26,327 bases of DNA, taken from assembly GCA_000444245.1 (NCBI GenBank), contig ATSW01002336.1, positions 1-26,327 on the forward strand. The letters are read 5' to 3'. The notes beneath the pieces are model-generated. The model was not told where the DNA came from, made no database searches, and worked only from the letters and a program-made list of their open reading frames with translations. This DNA comes from Botryllus schlosseri (taxonomy: Eukaryota; Chordata; Ascidiacea; Stolidobranchia; Styelidae). Position numbers and translations under genes: made by a program. Below are positions 1 through 10,768 of the stretch, piece after piece; position 1 is the first letter of the stretch, and every line of letters begins with the position of its first letter.

Positions 1-545
1 TGATATTTGGACGACGTGGACGCGCGTGTGTTGTACTTGTGCGCTTTTGAAAAAATTGAATTAATGAGGTAGGCCTATCTGATGGTTAAACATTGGGTCA
101 CTTAGCCTTGTAAGCGCTGAACATGACCTGGTGGAAAGTATATAGAAAACGCGGAAACTGCGGAGCACCCTAAATTTAGAGTATAAAACGAATTTGGCGT
201 CAGAAATGGCCGAGAACTGTCGTAAAATAGTTAAAAACTGAGCTTATGAGTTATCTGATGGTTAAACTTCGGGAACTTAGCCTTGTAAACGCTGAACATG
301 GCCTGGTGGAAAATATCTAGAAACTGCGGAACACCCTAAATTTCGAGTATAAGGTGAGTTATGACCCATAAACACCAGAGGACTGTAGTACAAAAGTTAA
401 AAACTGAACTTATGAAGTATGTGAGGATCAAACATTCGGTCACTGACCATTATACATTCACGAACAATCTGCCCTCGTGGAAAATATGATCTAGAAAACG
501 TGGAAACTGAGGGGACTCAAATTTTACCGAATACATATAGAATAA
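1..545 (-). repeat. Satellite-like tandem array, block 1
   Basis: About three units of a 165-180 bp repeat, recognised by recurring phrases such as CTGATGGTTAAAC (from 79 and again from 255), GCTGAACATGRCCTGGTGGAAA and GAAACTGCGGARCACCCTAAATTT. The start is cut by the window edge and the last unit fades near 545. The same repeat lies at 3300-4560 in the opposite orientation, and bases 48-275 align with the reverse complement of about 3310-3535 at high identity by eye. No coding potential was seen. Confidence 0.8.
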
Positions 546-1352
546 CACCCACGGAAGTATTGTAATCGGAAGAAAACATGACTTTCATTGACAAGTTGTT
601 ATTATCGAGCATCAATTCTCGATGAATTTCTACGTTCGTGGTTGCCCTTGTCATTTCATAGTGCTAGATCTAGACATACGTCCGTTTTTTTTTCGCTCAG
701 TGTTACTGTTCTGGGCGTGGGTGAATGCATGCATGTTTTTTATTACTTGACCTTCAATTATTTTTTGCGGTTATGATACTACCGGTTGATGATTTGGTTA
801 CTTTATAATAATTCGTTTCACCTCTTTGCGCATTGATATTTTTCGCCATTTTACCAGTCTTAGATACATCTAATTTAAGCGTTCAATAGGAATAGCATGG
901 ACGGAGTTGCATTTAAAACAAACACGTTTAAAACAGGGCATTTGGTTGAAAACATGTATTTTATTGTTTATTGTTTTTTTAAGCCATGACGTCGCGAATA
1001 TTCAATTGTGATATCATAGTGGATTCACATTGGTAATTGAAAATATAGATTAAATATAGCTCCTTTGACGAAATATATGTACTATTGCTGTTGAACCGAC
1101 TTTTCTGAGGGGTCCAACCATCCCATATCGATATACGTCGGCTATATCTGGTGATAATTGTCCGTAAGCTCATACAACATGCTTTTTGGAAAGTATTTAC
1201 ACAATTATGGCATAATTTTACAACTTGACAAACACAAATTTTTTTAAAGACTTTTGTTTAAAACACAGTTCAAAACATGTATTAAACGAAGTGTTTTATA
1301 ACACCGTTTATTTTAAATGCATCCCTAGTTGGAGAAGAGTCGCTGCCGAAGG

Positions 1353-1390
1353 GGTTGGTTGGTCGGTTGGTTGGTTGGTTCGTTGGCTGG
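1353..1390. repeat. TTGG microsatellite
   Basis: Imperfect run of GGTT/TTGG tetranucleotides, interrupted by single substitutions (GGTCGG, TTCG). Confidence 0.85.
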
Positions 1391-2682
1391 CTTCAGGGCT
1401 TGACTGGCTTGTTGGTGGGAGTTGCCAGTTCATTCCTCGACAGAACGACATTCTGGAGTGCCGAGACGTCGAGAGTTCATCTAGGCTTCAACTCCCTTAA
1501 TAGGTCGCTGCTGTGAAGGAAGAATAGCATAACACTAATACATTACACCGAGCCTGTTGGGTAAGCGAGTGGCGCAGTGATCGCTGATTGCTGGTTGGAG
1601 CACTGGCGTAGCCAGAGGGGCGATCGCTCCCCCTAAATATCTGGAGAGTTTTCGTAATCTCAATAAATATAACAGTATTTTGGGGCAGATGAATACAACC
1701 TGAAGAATATGTCCGCGCTTCGCGCGATTTAGTGTCCAACATACAGGTCTTGATTTTCTTATCGGTATCCTGAAAAAAATTCTTTCGCGAATACCCATAG
1801 TTGAATTTAGCTGCATTTACATGAGAATACAACAGTACCAGTATAGATACACGAGAGTATCCCAAGGTCGTTGGGCTGATTGAGTCTAGGGGTGTCAGTT
1901 CAGTATATGATGGGGGTTGGGGATTGTTAGTTGCGGCAATTTCCGTACCGGGACACACGAAGACATTTAAAGTAGGCTACATGAGACTCCGCAGTGCGCT
2001 GTCAAAATGATTGACAACTAAAAAACCGACGCATGCTGTATTCCGAAGCCTTCTATATAGATTTTCGGGTGCTTAAATGACTGGCACCTGATGATCCTAT
2101 CCCTGCAATCAGACCCCTCCGGCATAAATGCGACTGGCACACCTCCCGTTAAAAAGTGCTAATTTGGAATCGCACGAGTCTGATCAAAGGAGTTTTTTTT
2201 AATTTCGTCTGGTATGTATCAGCAATTCCAATCTTAAAGTAGGCCATAGCGTTAACTTTTACCACAGTTTGCTAAATAACCGCGTGCTTCAACGAAATAG
2301 GCCTAATTACTGTAATCCACTTGCTCATATACACGCACCAATATTATTCATCAAATTCTTTCTTTTATTCAAAAACATTCATCGAATTTTTCGCCCCCCT
2401 CCCCCAAATATTTCTTGTGGCTACGTCCTTGGTTTCGAGTCTCGTCTTTGCCATGTTTCGATGTGTTGGAGGTTTATCTGGGCTCCTCATCGCCAATACC
2501 GCTGTAAATATCGCGCCTTCACATGTCCAGAAGGGAATAGAGAGCCGAACTCAAGAAAGATGGCGGCAGAGACCAGAAAAAGTACGCAAGAATGCGGCAA
2601 AGATCTCAAAAGACACGAATTTATAAAATTACTGTCCGGGCGCAAATGACCTAGGAGTTAATATGCGCCAATTGTGTTAATA

Positions 2683-2699
2683 AAACAAACAAACAAACA
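2683..2699. repeat. AAAC microsatellite
   Basis: Four tandem AAAC units following AATAAAAC. Such a tail could mark the 3' end of a small retroposon on the plus strand, but no body was recognised. Confidence 0.6.
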
Positions 2700-2754
2700 C
2701 CGGGCCAATTATGTCGTGATTTTCGAATGCAAGTGTAAATTATTGTAATGGGGA

Positions 2755-2830
2755 TTCACAGTATACCGAAGAATCGTGCCTCACACCGTGGACCCGGGCT
2801 CGATTCCGCGTCGGAGTTTATTCTGTGCTT
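2755..2830 (+). other. Possible tRNA-derived SINE fragment
   Basis: The phrase GGGCTCGATTCC resembles a pol III B box (GGTTCGANTCC). No clear A box lies at the usual distance, and the flanking stem (CCGGG against CCGCG) pairs poorly. If real, it is an old, damaged SINE head. Confidence 0.25.
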
Positions 2831-3199
2831 CATTGCTTCGCAGACCCGGTGAAACAGCGCACACACAAGGGATGGAAAAAGCATGAAAGAGGCGCGAGAA
2901 AACGAACTGTGACATCGGGCACTAGGCTAGGATATATATAACGGTTATTTTCAGGGATATTTTTCGGGTGGGGGTTAGTTTGGGGGTCATAAGTCACAGC
3001 ATGCTAAAATGATGCATGCTAAAGTGTCCTATGTTCCACTGTCGTTTTCGATTTTGTTGCATGCTCATATGTCGGGCTACCATACCATAGGGAAGATGTG
3101 GTACCAACGAGACACTGGGACCGAAAATACTCGAAAATTTATCTGTGATAATCCCATGATTACAGTACGCGAAATTGTCCACAATGGCATGCTGGCAGA

Positions 3200-3272
3200 A
3201 TCGAGTCAAGTCAAGTCATACGAAAAAGGTGACTGGAGTCTGACTCGAGTCAAGTCATGACTCGAGTCATCC
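3200..3272. mobile_element. Fragment of family A (GACTCGAGTC-rich hAT-type element)
   Basis: Dense ACTCGAGTCAAGTC words like those at both ends of the full copy at 12917-13441, but without a recognisable terminal repeat or interior. It lies just before the second tandem-repeat block. Confidence 0.5.
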
Positions 3273-3299
3273 CGAAACTGCCCTGTTTACCGTCTATTA

Positions 3300-4560
3300 G
3301 GGTCAGTGACCCATGTTTACCAATCAGATAACTCATAAGCTCAATTCTTAACTATTACGGCAGTTCTCGGCCATTGGTGAGGCCAAATTCGTGTTATACT
3401 CAAAATTTGGGGTGTTCCGCAGTTTCCGGGTTTTTTTATAGATATTTTTCACCAGGCCATGTTCAGCGCTTACAAGGCTAAGTGACCAAATGTTTAACCA
3501 TCAGGTAGGCCTACCTCGTATAATTTCAATTTTCACCTATTACGACCGTTTTCGGCCATTTGTGAGACCAAACTCGTCTAATACTGGAAATGTAGGGTGC
3601 CCCGCGGTTTCTAGATATTTGCCACGAGGCTATATGTTGGGCGTGTATAATCGTTAGTGAACGAATGTTTGCCCCGCAGATACTTGATAAGTTCAATTTT
3701 TAACTTTATACGACAGTCCTCTTCCATTTGAGGCATAATTTGCCTTATACTTGAACATTTGTGTCCCGCGGTTTCTAGATGTTTGTCACGAGGCCACGCT
3801 GCGCGTGGATAATCGTTAGTGACCGAATGTTTAACCCTCAGATACTTCATAAGTTCGATTTTTAACTATCACGACAGTTCGCGGCCGATGGTGTGGTGAT
3901 GTTAAATCTGCGTTGCATTCAAAGATAGTGTAATGGTTATGCGTCCAGCTTCTCGATCGGTAGGTTGTGGGTTCAATCCCCGGCCGGGTCATACCAAAGA
4001 CTCTAAAAACTGGTATCCGCGGCTATCTAGCTAGGCGCTCAGCATCCATGGATAGCGTGGAGGAGAAATATACGGTGGTGCAGACTAGATGACCTTGCTC
4101 AAAGGTCGTATCGCATCTCCATCGTCAAAGCATCTCGATGGTGCCGGCGAAAATAAATCTGATCTCTCTCTCTCTCAAAAATTAAAGTGTTCGCAGTTTC
4201 CGCGTTTTCTATATATATTCCGCCAGGCTATGTTCAGCGTCTATTAGGGTCAGTGACCGAAGGCTTAACCCTCAGATACTTCATAAGTTCGATTTATAAC
4301 TATCACGACGGTTTGCGGTCGTTTGTGAGGTTAAATCTGCCTTATACTCGAAAATTAGGGTGTCTCGCAGCTCCCGCGTTTTCAAGGTATGTTCCGCGAG
4401 GCCAGGTATATAATTGTTAGTGAACGACTATCTCACTCTCAGATACCTAGTTATTTCAATTTTCAACTATTACGATAGTTCTCTGCTATTTATGAGGCCT
4501 AAATTGCCTCACTCTAAAATTGGTGTCCCGCAGTTTCCTCGTTTTAGACTTTAGAGTCCT
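3300..4560 (+). repeat. Satellite-like tandem array, block 2 (inverted relative to block 1)
   Basis: Units of about 165-185 bp are marked by the phrase TTCAATTTTTAACTAT followed by ACGACAGTT near 3340, 3526, 3693, 3855, 4290 and 4455. Each unit also carries a TCCGCAGTTTCCGCGTTTT-like segment and GTTAGTGACCGAATGTTTAACC. Units differ by many substitutions, so the array is old. It is interrupted by a SINE at 3924-4174. Its reverse complement matches 1-545. Confidence 0.85.
3924..4174 (+). mobile_element. tRNA-derived SINE with CT-rich tail
   Basis: The head has an A-box-like TAGTGTAATGG and a B box GGGTTCAATCC at tRNA spacing, followed by CCCGGCCGGG. A non-tRNA body of about 170 bp comes next, then a tail AATCTGATCTCTCTCTCTCT. 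It splits one unit of the surrounding tandem repeat: the left flank ends ATTCAAA and the right flank resumes TCAAAAATTA, so TCAAA is probably the target-site duplication. It is a pol III-type retroposon dependent on a LINE in trans. I cannot name the family. Confidence 0.8.
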
Positions 4561-4810
4561 TCAATGAGATCTACAAATGTCGATGACCGACTGTCCCGCG
4601 TTCCGCCTTTTCCGCTGTTTCCTCGTTTTAGTGCCTACTTTGTGCTCTATAGATGTCAATGACCGACTGTTCCGCGTTCCGCGTTTTCCTCTGTATTCAG
4701 CGCTTTAGGAATCGAGGTTTCCCGCTTTTTCCGCAGTTTCCGCGTTTTAGGGGCCATTTCCGCGAGTTCCGCGTTTTCCGCAGTTTCCGCGTTCCCTCCT
4801 TTTAGGGTTA
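4560..4810 (+). repeat. Cryptic short repeat rich in CCGCGTTTT words
   Basis: Continues from the tandem array as a scramble of short words: GTTTCCTCGTTTTAG, TTCCGCGTTCCGCGTTTTCC, TTCCGCAGTTTCCGCGTTTT. These words come from one part of the larger unit, as if a sub-segment had been amplified by slippage at the array edge. Confidence 0.7.
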
Positions 4811-5896
4811 CCCGTGGTTTCTGGTTCTGCCGATCTTAGAAATTTTTCTAATATGTCTGGAGTCTGGTTATTCGAAATCACGTTCAACGCAAGAAGTTAT
4901 GCTTCATAATAGAAGTATGAAACACTGTACCGTACTAGTGGGCCGGTTCGGTATTCAAAACATGCTGAACACAACAAAGAGGCATGTTTTGCCCTGTTTT
5001 GACGAGCCGACGAGGTACGGTACCGTAGTGTAGATGAAATTGAGCAGTCAGACAGGTAATTCGTTAATGGAAGAAATGTAGTGGTACCTGCACCACCAAT
5101 ACCAACCATTAACCTTCTTAGCTCCCGCCTACTCCAGCCGGGTATACTCAAATTTTCTCTTGAATGTTTTGCTTGGTGAACCCAGCACTGTATTCTTTGA
5201 TCTGAATTACCGCACGGAGTTCGTCAGAATATCTGAAAATTGTGATATTATAAAGTTGAAAGCTAAATATTCTGAGCCGCATTATATACCTGATGTTAAT
5301 TGATTTTATAATCTATAGACTGAATATACAGCTGTGCTGCTTATTACCTATTATGTAATCGGTGTCTCACTCAGCTCATGCACACCAAAGATTCTACTGC
5401 ACACAGGTGTGACGCTGAGAATCGTCTTGGCACACCAAATATATTACGCTAAACGTACCGGGATTCCAACCCGGGCTATTATTAATTTGATTTTGTGTGT
5501 GGTCCATAATTTATTTTAAAAGTCCACAAGCTGAGCTGTTTCGGAGGTACAAAATCACTAGGAGCTGTATATCTTGCTGTTGCTGACATGCTGCATGTAT
5601 GGAGAGAAAGATATATATTTTAGTATCAGATATTCCAATTACATGATAGTTTTGTTATGAACATTAGCAGGTAGGCCTATAATGTAATTACATAACAATT
5701 TTATCTTGAAACCAGTAAAATTTGAAAACAATTGAACAGCCCTTGTACATACTAAAATACCAATATTAGCCTACTATATGCATTACGGTAGGCTACCTGT
5801 TTTCCAACTAACATTTGTACGCGTTTATTTAGAGTCTTTATACTTTGCTTATTGTCAGCCGTACTCAGAATACAAGTGTTTTTGAATTGTGTAACG
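4811..5896. other. Upstream region of the Lon frame, no gene seen
   Basis: No supported coding region or named repeat. A minus-strand GGGTTGGAATCCC near 5465-5478 resembles a tRNA T arm but lacks the rest of a tRNA. The promoter of the Lon gene would be expected in the last few hundred bases. No TATA box or other core element could be picked out with confidence. Confidence 0.4.
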
Positions 5897-8823
5897 ATGC
5901 AGCGAATGTCCGGTTTTCATCGGTGTGCTCTGTCTCTCTTAAGACACACCGTATTGAAGAAATCTACAAACAACGTACGGGCTTTATCCCACGTCATATC
6001 GTCTCACAACGAGAAGAATACACACTCATTGTGTGATTTCGGAAATAGAACAAATTGTGTTTGCAGGATTTTGCCTCTGAGGTATTATTCTTCGTACGAC
6101 GGTGGCAGTGAAGATGATCCAGGAGAGAGTGACAATACTCAGGTGGTTGGTGATCCTACAACCCCGCCTTCGATGTTTAGTAATCCCCCCATGAATGCAC
6201 TCAGTACTATGACAGTACCAGACAGATTTCCACACATCCCGATTCTCGCCGTTAACCGAAATCCTGTGTTTCCGCGCTTTATTAAAATGATCGAAGTCAA
6301 AGACCCGAGACTCATTGAATTGATACGCAGAAAAGTCAGTTTGACCATGCCGTACGCTGGAGTTTTTGTGAAAAAAGACGACTCTAATGAGAAAGAAGTA
6401 ATCGATGATATTTCCGACGTTTATAATGTTGGCACTTTTGTGCAAATACACGAAATGGTCGATATGGGCGACAAATTACGAATGATCGTCATGGGACATC
6501 GTAGGATCAAAATAACCTCCGCGTTGGACCCCGAAAATGATGAAAACGCTGGAATCGCGTCGCTACAAAAATCTGGTGACGATGGGTATATAGAAATTGA
6601 AAAAGACACTTATAAAGATGCGGAAAATGCTCGAAAATCATCATCGGGAAGAAAAAGTAGACTAGGAACTAATTCGTCACAGAAATCTGATGATGATGAA
6701 TATATCGCTGAAAAAAAGAGTTTTAAAGATGAGGAAAGTCCTCAAAATCCAGAAGAAAAAATAGACAACGCAGTTTTAATGGTGAGCACTGAAAACATTC
6801 CAGAACCGATCACAGAAACGACGGAAGAAATCAAAGCTTTGACTGCTGAAGTCGTGAAAACGATACGTGACATCATAGCTCTTAATCCGTTATACCGCGA
6901 GTCTGTGGCGCAAATAATTCAGGCGGGACAGCGCGTCGTGGACAACCCCGTATATCTCAGCGACATGGGGGCCGCGTTAAGCGGGGCTGAGACGCAAGAA
7001 TTGCAAGAAGTTTTGGAAGAGATGGATATTCGTGAGAGATTATACAAATCGTTGTCTCTGCTGAAAAGAGTTTGAAGTCAGTAAATTGCAGCAGCGTTTA
7101 GGCCGTGAGGTCGAAGAAAAAGTGAAATCGACTCACAGAAAATATATGCTGCAAGAGCAACTGAAAATCATCAAAAAAGAACTGGGTTTGGAAAAAGACG
7201 ATAAAGACGCGATCGGTGATAAATTCCGTGCGCGCCTGCACGATTTAACAGTGCCTAAACACGTGATGGATGTTATTGAGGAAGAATTGAATAAGCTCGG
7301 ATTTTTGGACAGTCATTCTTCTGAATTTAACGTGACTAGGAATTATCTCGATTGGTTGACTTCTCTACCTTGGGGTAGACCCAGCGAAGACAATATGGAC
7401 CTCAAAAAAGCGAAAGGCGTACTCGAAGACGATCATTACGGGATGGATGATGTCAAAAAAAGAATCTTGGAGTTTATAGCAGTCAGCAAATTACGTGGTA
7501 CTACGCAAGGGAAAATATTGTGTTTCCATGGACCTCCTGGTGTCGGAAAAACAAGTATTGCGAGATCGATAGCTCGTGCCTTGAACAGAGAGTATTTTAG
7601 ATTCAGCGTCGGCGGGATGACGGATGTAGCTGAAATTAAAGGACACAGGCGTACATATGTTGGGGCTATGCCAGGAAAAATGATTCAGTGTTTGAAAAAA
7701 ACTAAAACGGAAAACCCACTCGTGTTAATTGATGAAGTGGATAAAATGGGACGTGGGTATCAGGGTGACCCGTCGTCTGCATTGTTGGAGTTACTGGACC
7801 CAGAGCAAAACCACAATTTTCTGGACCACTATCTTGATGTATCAGTGGATTTATCTAAAGTTTTATTTATATGCACAGCCAACGATGTCGGGCCAATTCC
7901 TGAAGCTTTACGCGACAGGATGGAAATGATTGAAGTTTCGGGGTATGTTTCGCAGGAAATTGGCGATCGCCAAAAAATATTTGATCCCACAAACTCAGAA
8001 GTTAACCGGGGTTAAAAACGATGATTTAAGTCTAAACGACGAAGCGATTGACACTATAATCAAAAATTACTGTCGCGAAAGCGGGGTGCGGAATCTTTTG
8101 AAGCAGATCGAGAAAATCTACAGAAAAGCAGCTTTTGATATCGTGAGCGAAAACCGTGAAAAAATCACGATAGAGTCTGATAATTTGGAGAAATTTATCG
8201 GAAAACCGATTTTTACATCGGACCGAATGTACGAAATTACACCGCCTGGGGTTGTGATGGGGTTGGCTTGGACTTCAATGGGTGGGTCAAGCTTGTACAT
8301 AGAATGCTGTGAAAGACGTCCGCAAGACCCCGCAGACCCTAAGGGGAAAATACAAGAAGGTTCGATCGATTTAACCGGGCGGCTCGGCGATGTGATGAAA
8401 GAATCTGCGAATATAGCGTCTACGTTTGCGCGAAATTTTTTGCGGAGAATCGAACCCGAAAATAATTTTTTCAACGGATGCCATCTTCACGTGCATGTTC
8501 CCGAAGGGGCAACCCCCAAAGACGGCCCCAGCGCTGGATGTACTATTGTAACTGCGTTGCTGTCTCTCGCGAAAAACAAGCCCGTGCCTAACAATCTTGC
8601 CATGACTGGTGAGCTCTCTCTTACTGGAAAAGTACTTCCGGTAGGGGGCATTAAGGAAAAAACCCTAGCTGCCAAAAGAGCGGGGGTTACCACCCTCATT
8701 TTGCCTGTGGAGAATAAAAAGGATTTCACAGATCTCGCGGATTATATAGTGGAAGGTCTTGACGCTCATTTTGTGGGTCATTACAGTGAGGTTTATGACA
8801 TTGTATTTTCAAACACCGACTGA
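5897..8823 (+). CDS. LONP1: Mitochondrial Lon protease homologue, intronless, with two 2-base gaps
   Basis: An ATP-dependent serine protease of the mitochondrial matrix that degrades misfolded and oxidised proteins and binds mtDNA (family knowledge). The start ATG at 5897 opens a basic, Ser/Arg-rich targeting leader. Then come the substrate-binding N domain ([14 protein letters not shown]), a helical linker ([16 protein letters not shown]), Walker [10 protein letters not shown] near residue 546, Walker [10 protein letters not shown] near 612, the sensor-2 region, and the protease domain. Catalytic Ser is in DGPSAGC (8530) and Lys is the second Lys of GGIKEK (8659), 43 residues apart as in E. 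coli and human Lon. Length is about 976 codons against 959 in human. There are no introns and no in-frame stops apart from those after two apparent 2-base losses, at about 7064-7071 (LLKR to FEVSKLQ) and 7957-7960 (VSQE to LAIAKKY). Conservation is otherwise excellent. It may be a real single-exon gene with assembly errors, or a young decaying retrocopy. No poly(A) remnant or flanking duplication was seen. Confidence 0.92.
6566..6746 (+). repeat. Internal duplication inside the Lon N domain
   Basis: Two related acidic/lysine-rich segments 38 codons apart: [20 protein letters not shown] (from 6566) and [19 protein letters not shown] (from 6680). They lie in the low-complexity insert between MGHRR and the linker, the part of LONP1 that varies most among animals. 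Probably a tandem duplication within a disordered loop. Confidence 0.75.
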
Positions 8824-9036
8824 GCTAAAAAATGTACTCAAAAAGTCATTCGGAATGTTTTTTCTTGTTATTCTAGCTGCTGGGTATTGTGGGCGTAATA
8901 TGCAACGTGAATTGGGATAACTATTAGGTAAAGTCAGAATTTTTACTTTTGAAATAGTACTGGTTAAAATCTGCAGATTTTTAGTCAGTTGCTGCAATCT
9001 TCATGTTATTGGTGATCAGCACTACTTACCCCAGTG
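8824..9036. other. Downstream of Lon, nothing recognised
   Basis: No AATAAA signal, A-rich tract or repeat family was identified directly after the Lon stop codon, so neither a normal poly(A) site nor a retrocopy tail can be shown. Confidence 0.4.
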
Positions 9037-9488
9037 CAGACTTGGACAACTAGATAATCTAGTTGTTTAATTAGACTAATTAGAGCGAAATCCCAGTAAT
9101 TTAATTCCAATCTAATTTGTTAATTTTGTCTAGCTACTCAAATTCTAATCAATTTTCGAAAAGTGTCTACACTCCTTAGCCTATTTGAGTTTTAACATAA
9201 TTTCTGGTTTTCCTGAAAATGCCAAAGTAGAGCTGTGTTGTGCGAAACAAGCCAAGTTTGCTGTACAGACAATGTTTTTGAGAATTTTAATCTAATTTGG
9301 TAAGAACTGTAATCTAATATAGAAAAACCGCATCTGTAATTCTAATCTGATTTGAAAAAAAAATTGTGTAGCTACTAGCTAGTAGCTGTAATTCGAACTC
9401 TGGTCTAATTTGAAAAATAATGTGTAGCTATAATTTCAATTCTAATCTAATTTGGCAAAGCTGCACATTTTCTAGTTGTCCGAGTCTG
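9037..9488. mobile_element. Non-autonomous DNA transposon, family F (CAGACT ends)
   Basis: Inverted termini: left CAGACTTGGACAACTAGA, right (reverse complement) CAGACTCGGACAACTAGA, one mismatch in 18. The interior is non-coding, with a GCCAAGTTTGCTGTACAGAC segment and an array of AATTCTAATCTAATTTGG words. Related interior sequence recurs at 13486-14600. Termini beginning CAG and the small size suggest a hAT-type MITE, but no clear 8-bp target duplication was found. Confidence 0.75.
9280..9475 (+). repeat. Minisatellite, AATTCTAATCTAATTTG type
   Basis: Loose tandem repeat with a period of roughly 30-50 bases, built from GTAGCTATAATT, CTAATCTAATTTGG and AAAAA. It lies in the right half of the family F element. 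The same unit fills parts of family E elements at 11589-11870 and 16640-17213. Confidence 0.7.
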
Positions 9489-10010
9489 TTTCTGACCACC
9501 TCTGGATTGGCATTGCTGATGTGTACACAGGAGCAGTCTGATTGAATTTTTGATTTTCACTTCAAATACACCAAGTTATTTCCTGTATTCTATTCATTAT
9601 AACCCAAGTTCACTTTTGTGGTATGCTGCTCAATGAATTCATGTTTTGATAGCCAGTCACAAGCTCGCAACAAACTTATGATCGATACAACTATATCATG
9701 TGTGGGTATTTTAATTGTGAAAATATTGACTCAATACGTAGGCGGTAGGTGTATGGCATTCATAGAAAGAGGAACTAAATGTCTGACTGATTTCAATGCC
9801 ACTATAGTTTCTTTGTCTGTGTTACTCGAGTTCTATTAGAACAAGCTCCTTGGCTACGATGACTGCTTGAGATTTACGAATAATGTTTGAGGTTAATATA
9901 TCTATGGGTCGTATCTAACATCACAAGCTCGGAATTTTGCATGATGTGTTAGTGAGACGTCATCTCTGTCCATTTGATGATAAGGGATGCAGATTTATTG
10001 TCATGTCCTT
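9489..10010. other. Intergenic stretch, nothing recognised
   Basis: Open frames here are short and start without ATG. No repeat family or RNA motif was recognised. Confidence 0.4.
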
Positions 10011-10340
10011 TAGAGCTGTTCAGAAATATCATGTTTTAACAAACTTTACCGGCTACTTTGTAAAATTGTTAGGCTGCCTAAAAACGCTGCACGCCAATTC
10101 AGATGAGAAATTTAGGATTTCAAATCATAGCATCTACGATGGGTAGAACTATAATAAATTAATGATGAATTTGCCACCGTAAACACTATGTTTTTAAAAC
10201 CCTCCATTTTGTACTCCAATAGCTTAGCTTCTGTTGGTTGGAATTGTGTCAAACTTATTGTGTCTAGTTTTTAAGCACAACCTAACAATTCCATGATGTA
10301 GCCAGTAGAATTTGATCAATTTTTACTATATAAATCCAAA
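10011..10340. mobile_element. Degraded family E element
   Basis: Opens with TAGAGCTGTTCAGAAA, a worn version of the GGGCTGTT terminus. Family phrases follow: AAATTGTTAGGCTGCCT, CACCGTAAACACTATG, then inverted forms GTTGGTTGGAATTG and CACAACCTAACAATTCCATG, ending near GCCAGTAGAATTTGATCA. It is the same palindromic plan as 13571-14220, with more substitutions and deletions. Confidence 0.65.
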
Positions 10341-10704
10341 ACTTCTTCCTTACATAGCAATGCTCGTATAGGTTTGAATTGTTTATGAACAGAACAGTGC
10401 TAATGTCCATTGCTCTCTGATGAATTTGTTAGGAATATTGCTTTGGGCTGTGTTACAGCATATTTCAATTAGCTGGGATGTCATACAAGAAGTGTTGTAT
10501 TGTCAAGGAAATTGATATTGGTTGTTATTTTCATTTTGTTGTGGTGATGCAGCTGTGAGATTTCAACAAATCTTCTTTACGCCATCGATGAAATCTGTTG
10601 TCAATGTCCTAATCACGATAGCTAGATGCCTGCAAATGAATGTACTGTGTTTGTCCAAGTGCCTGTTTCAAGCCGTCATCTCAAACTGAAATTTTCTCTC
10701 TACA
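10341..10704. other. Region before ZCCHC7, promoter not resolved
   Basis: No repeats or open frames of note. The promoter and any 5' non-coding exon of ZCCHC7 should lie here or upstream, but no core promoter element is clear. Confidence 0.35.
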
Positions 10705-10706
10705 GA
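10690..10706 (+). promoter_or_regulatory. Possible splice acceptor for a 5' UTR exon of ZCCHC7
   Basis: A pyrimidine run TTTTCTCTCTACAG ends at 10705, 63 bases before the ZCCHC7 start codon. It would fit an untranslated first exon upstream, or a trans-splice acceptor if this animal uses a spliced leader. Transcript data would be needed to choose. Confidence 0.4.
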
Positions 10707-10768
10707 TCATATATTAATCGATTTTAGAGATATTTCAACATGATATAGAATCGGAATCAATTATCGTA

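Larger units (their letters stand above)
546..3199. other. Spacer without recognisable genes
   Basis: No convincing coding region: the open frames are short, lack codon structure and resemble nothing known. It holds a TTGG microsatellite, an AAAC microsatellite and a possible tRNA-like scrap near 2780. Near 1600-1640 is a short piece containing GGCGTAGCCAGAGGGGCGAT, similar in style to the end of the element at 14749. The stretch sits between two inverted blocks of the same tandem repeat. Confidence 0.5.

Noticed and set aside
1353-1390. A CRISPR-like or other ordered array
   Set aside because: Simple TTGG microsatellite without spacers. No CRISPR-like structure exists anywhere in this eukaryotic window.
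588-1958. Several open frames of 60-150 codons on both strands
   Set aside because: They begin at non-ATG codons or overlap each other, have no domain resemblance, and lie in repeat-like sequence.
3009-3260. 83-codon frame ending in the GACTCGAGTC words
   Set aside because: Runs into a family A fragment. No start context, codon pattern or similarity supports a gene.
3924-3998. A functional tRNA gene
   Set aside because: The A and B boxes fit, but the sequence continues into a non-tRNA body with a CT tail and lacks a paired acceptor stem, so it is a SINE head.
5457-5480. tRNA T-arm-like GGGTTGGAATCCC on the minus strand
   Set aside because: No A box, anticodon arm or acceptor stem at tRNA spacing.
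8487-8729. Antisense frames across the Lon protease domain
   Set aside because: Mirror frames of a conserved coding region; no independent evidence.
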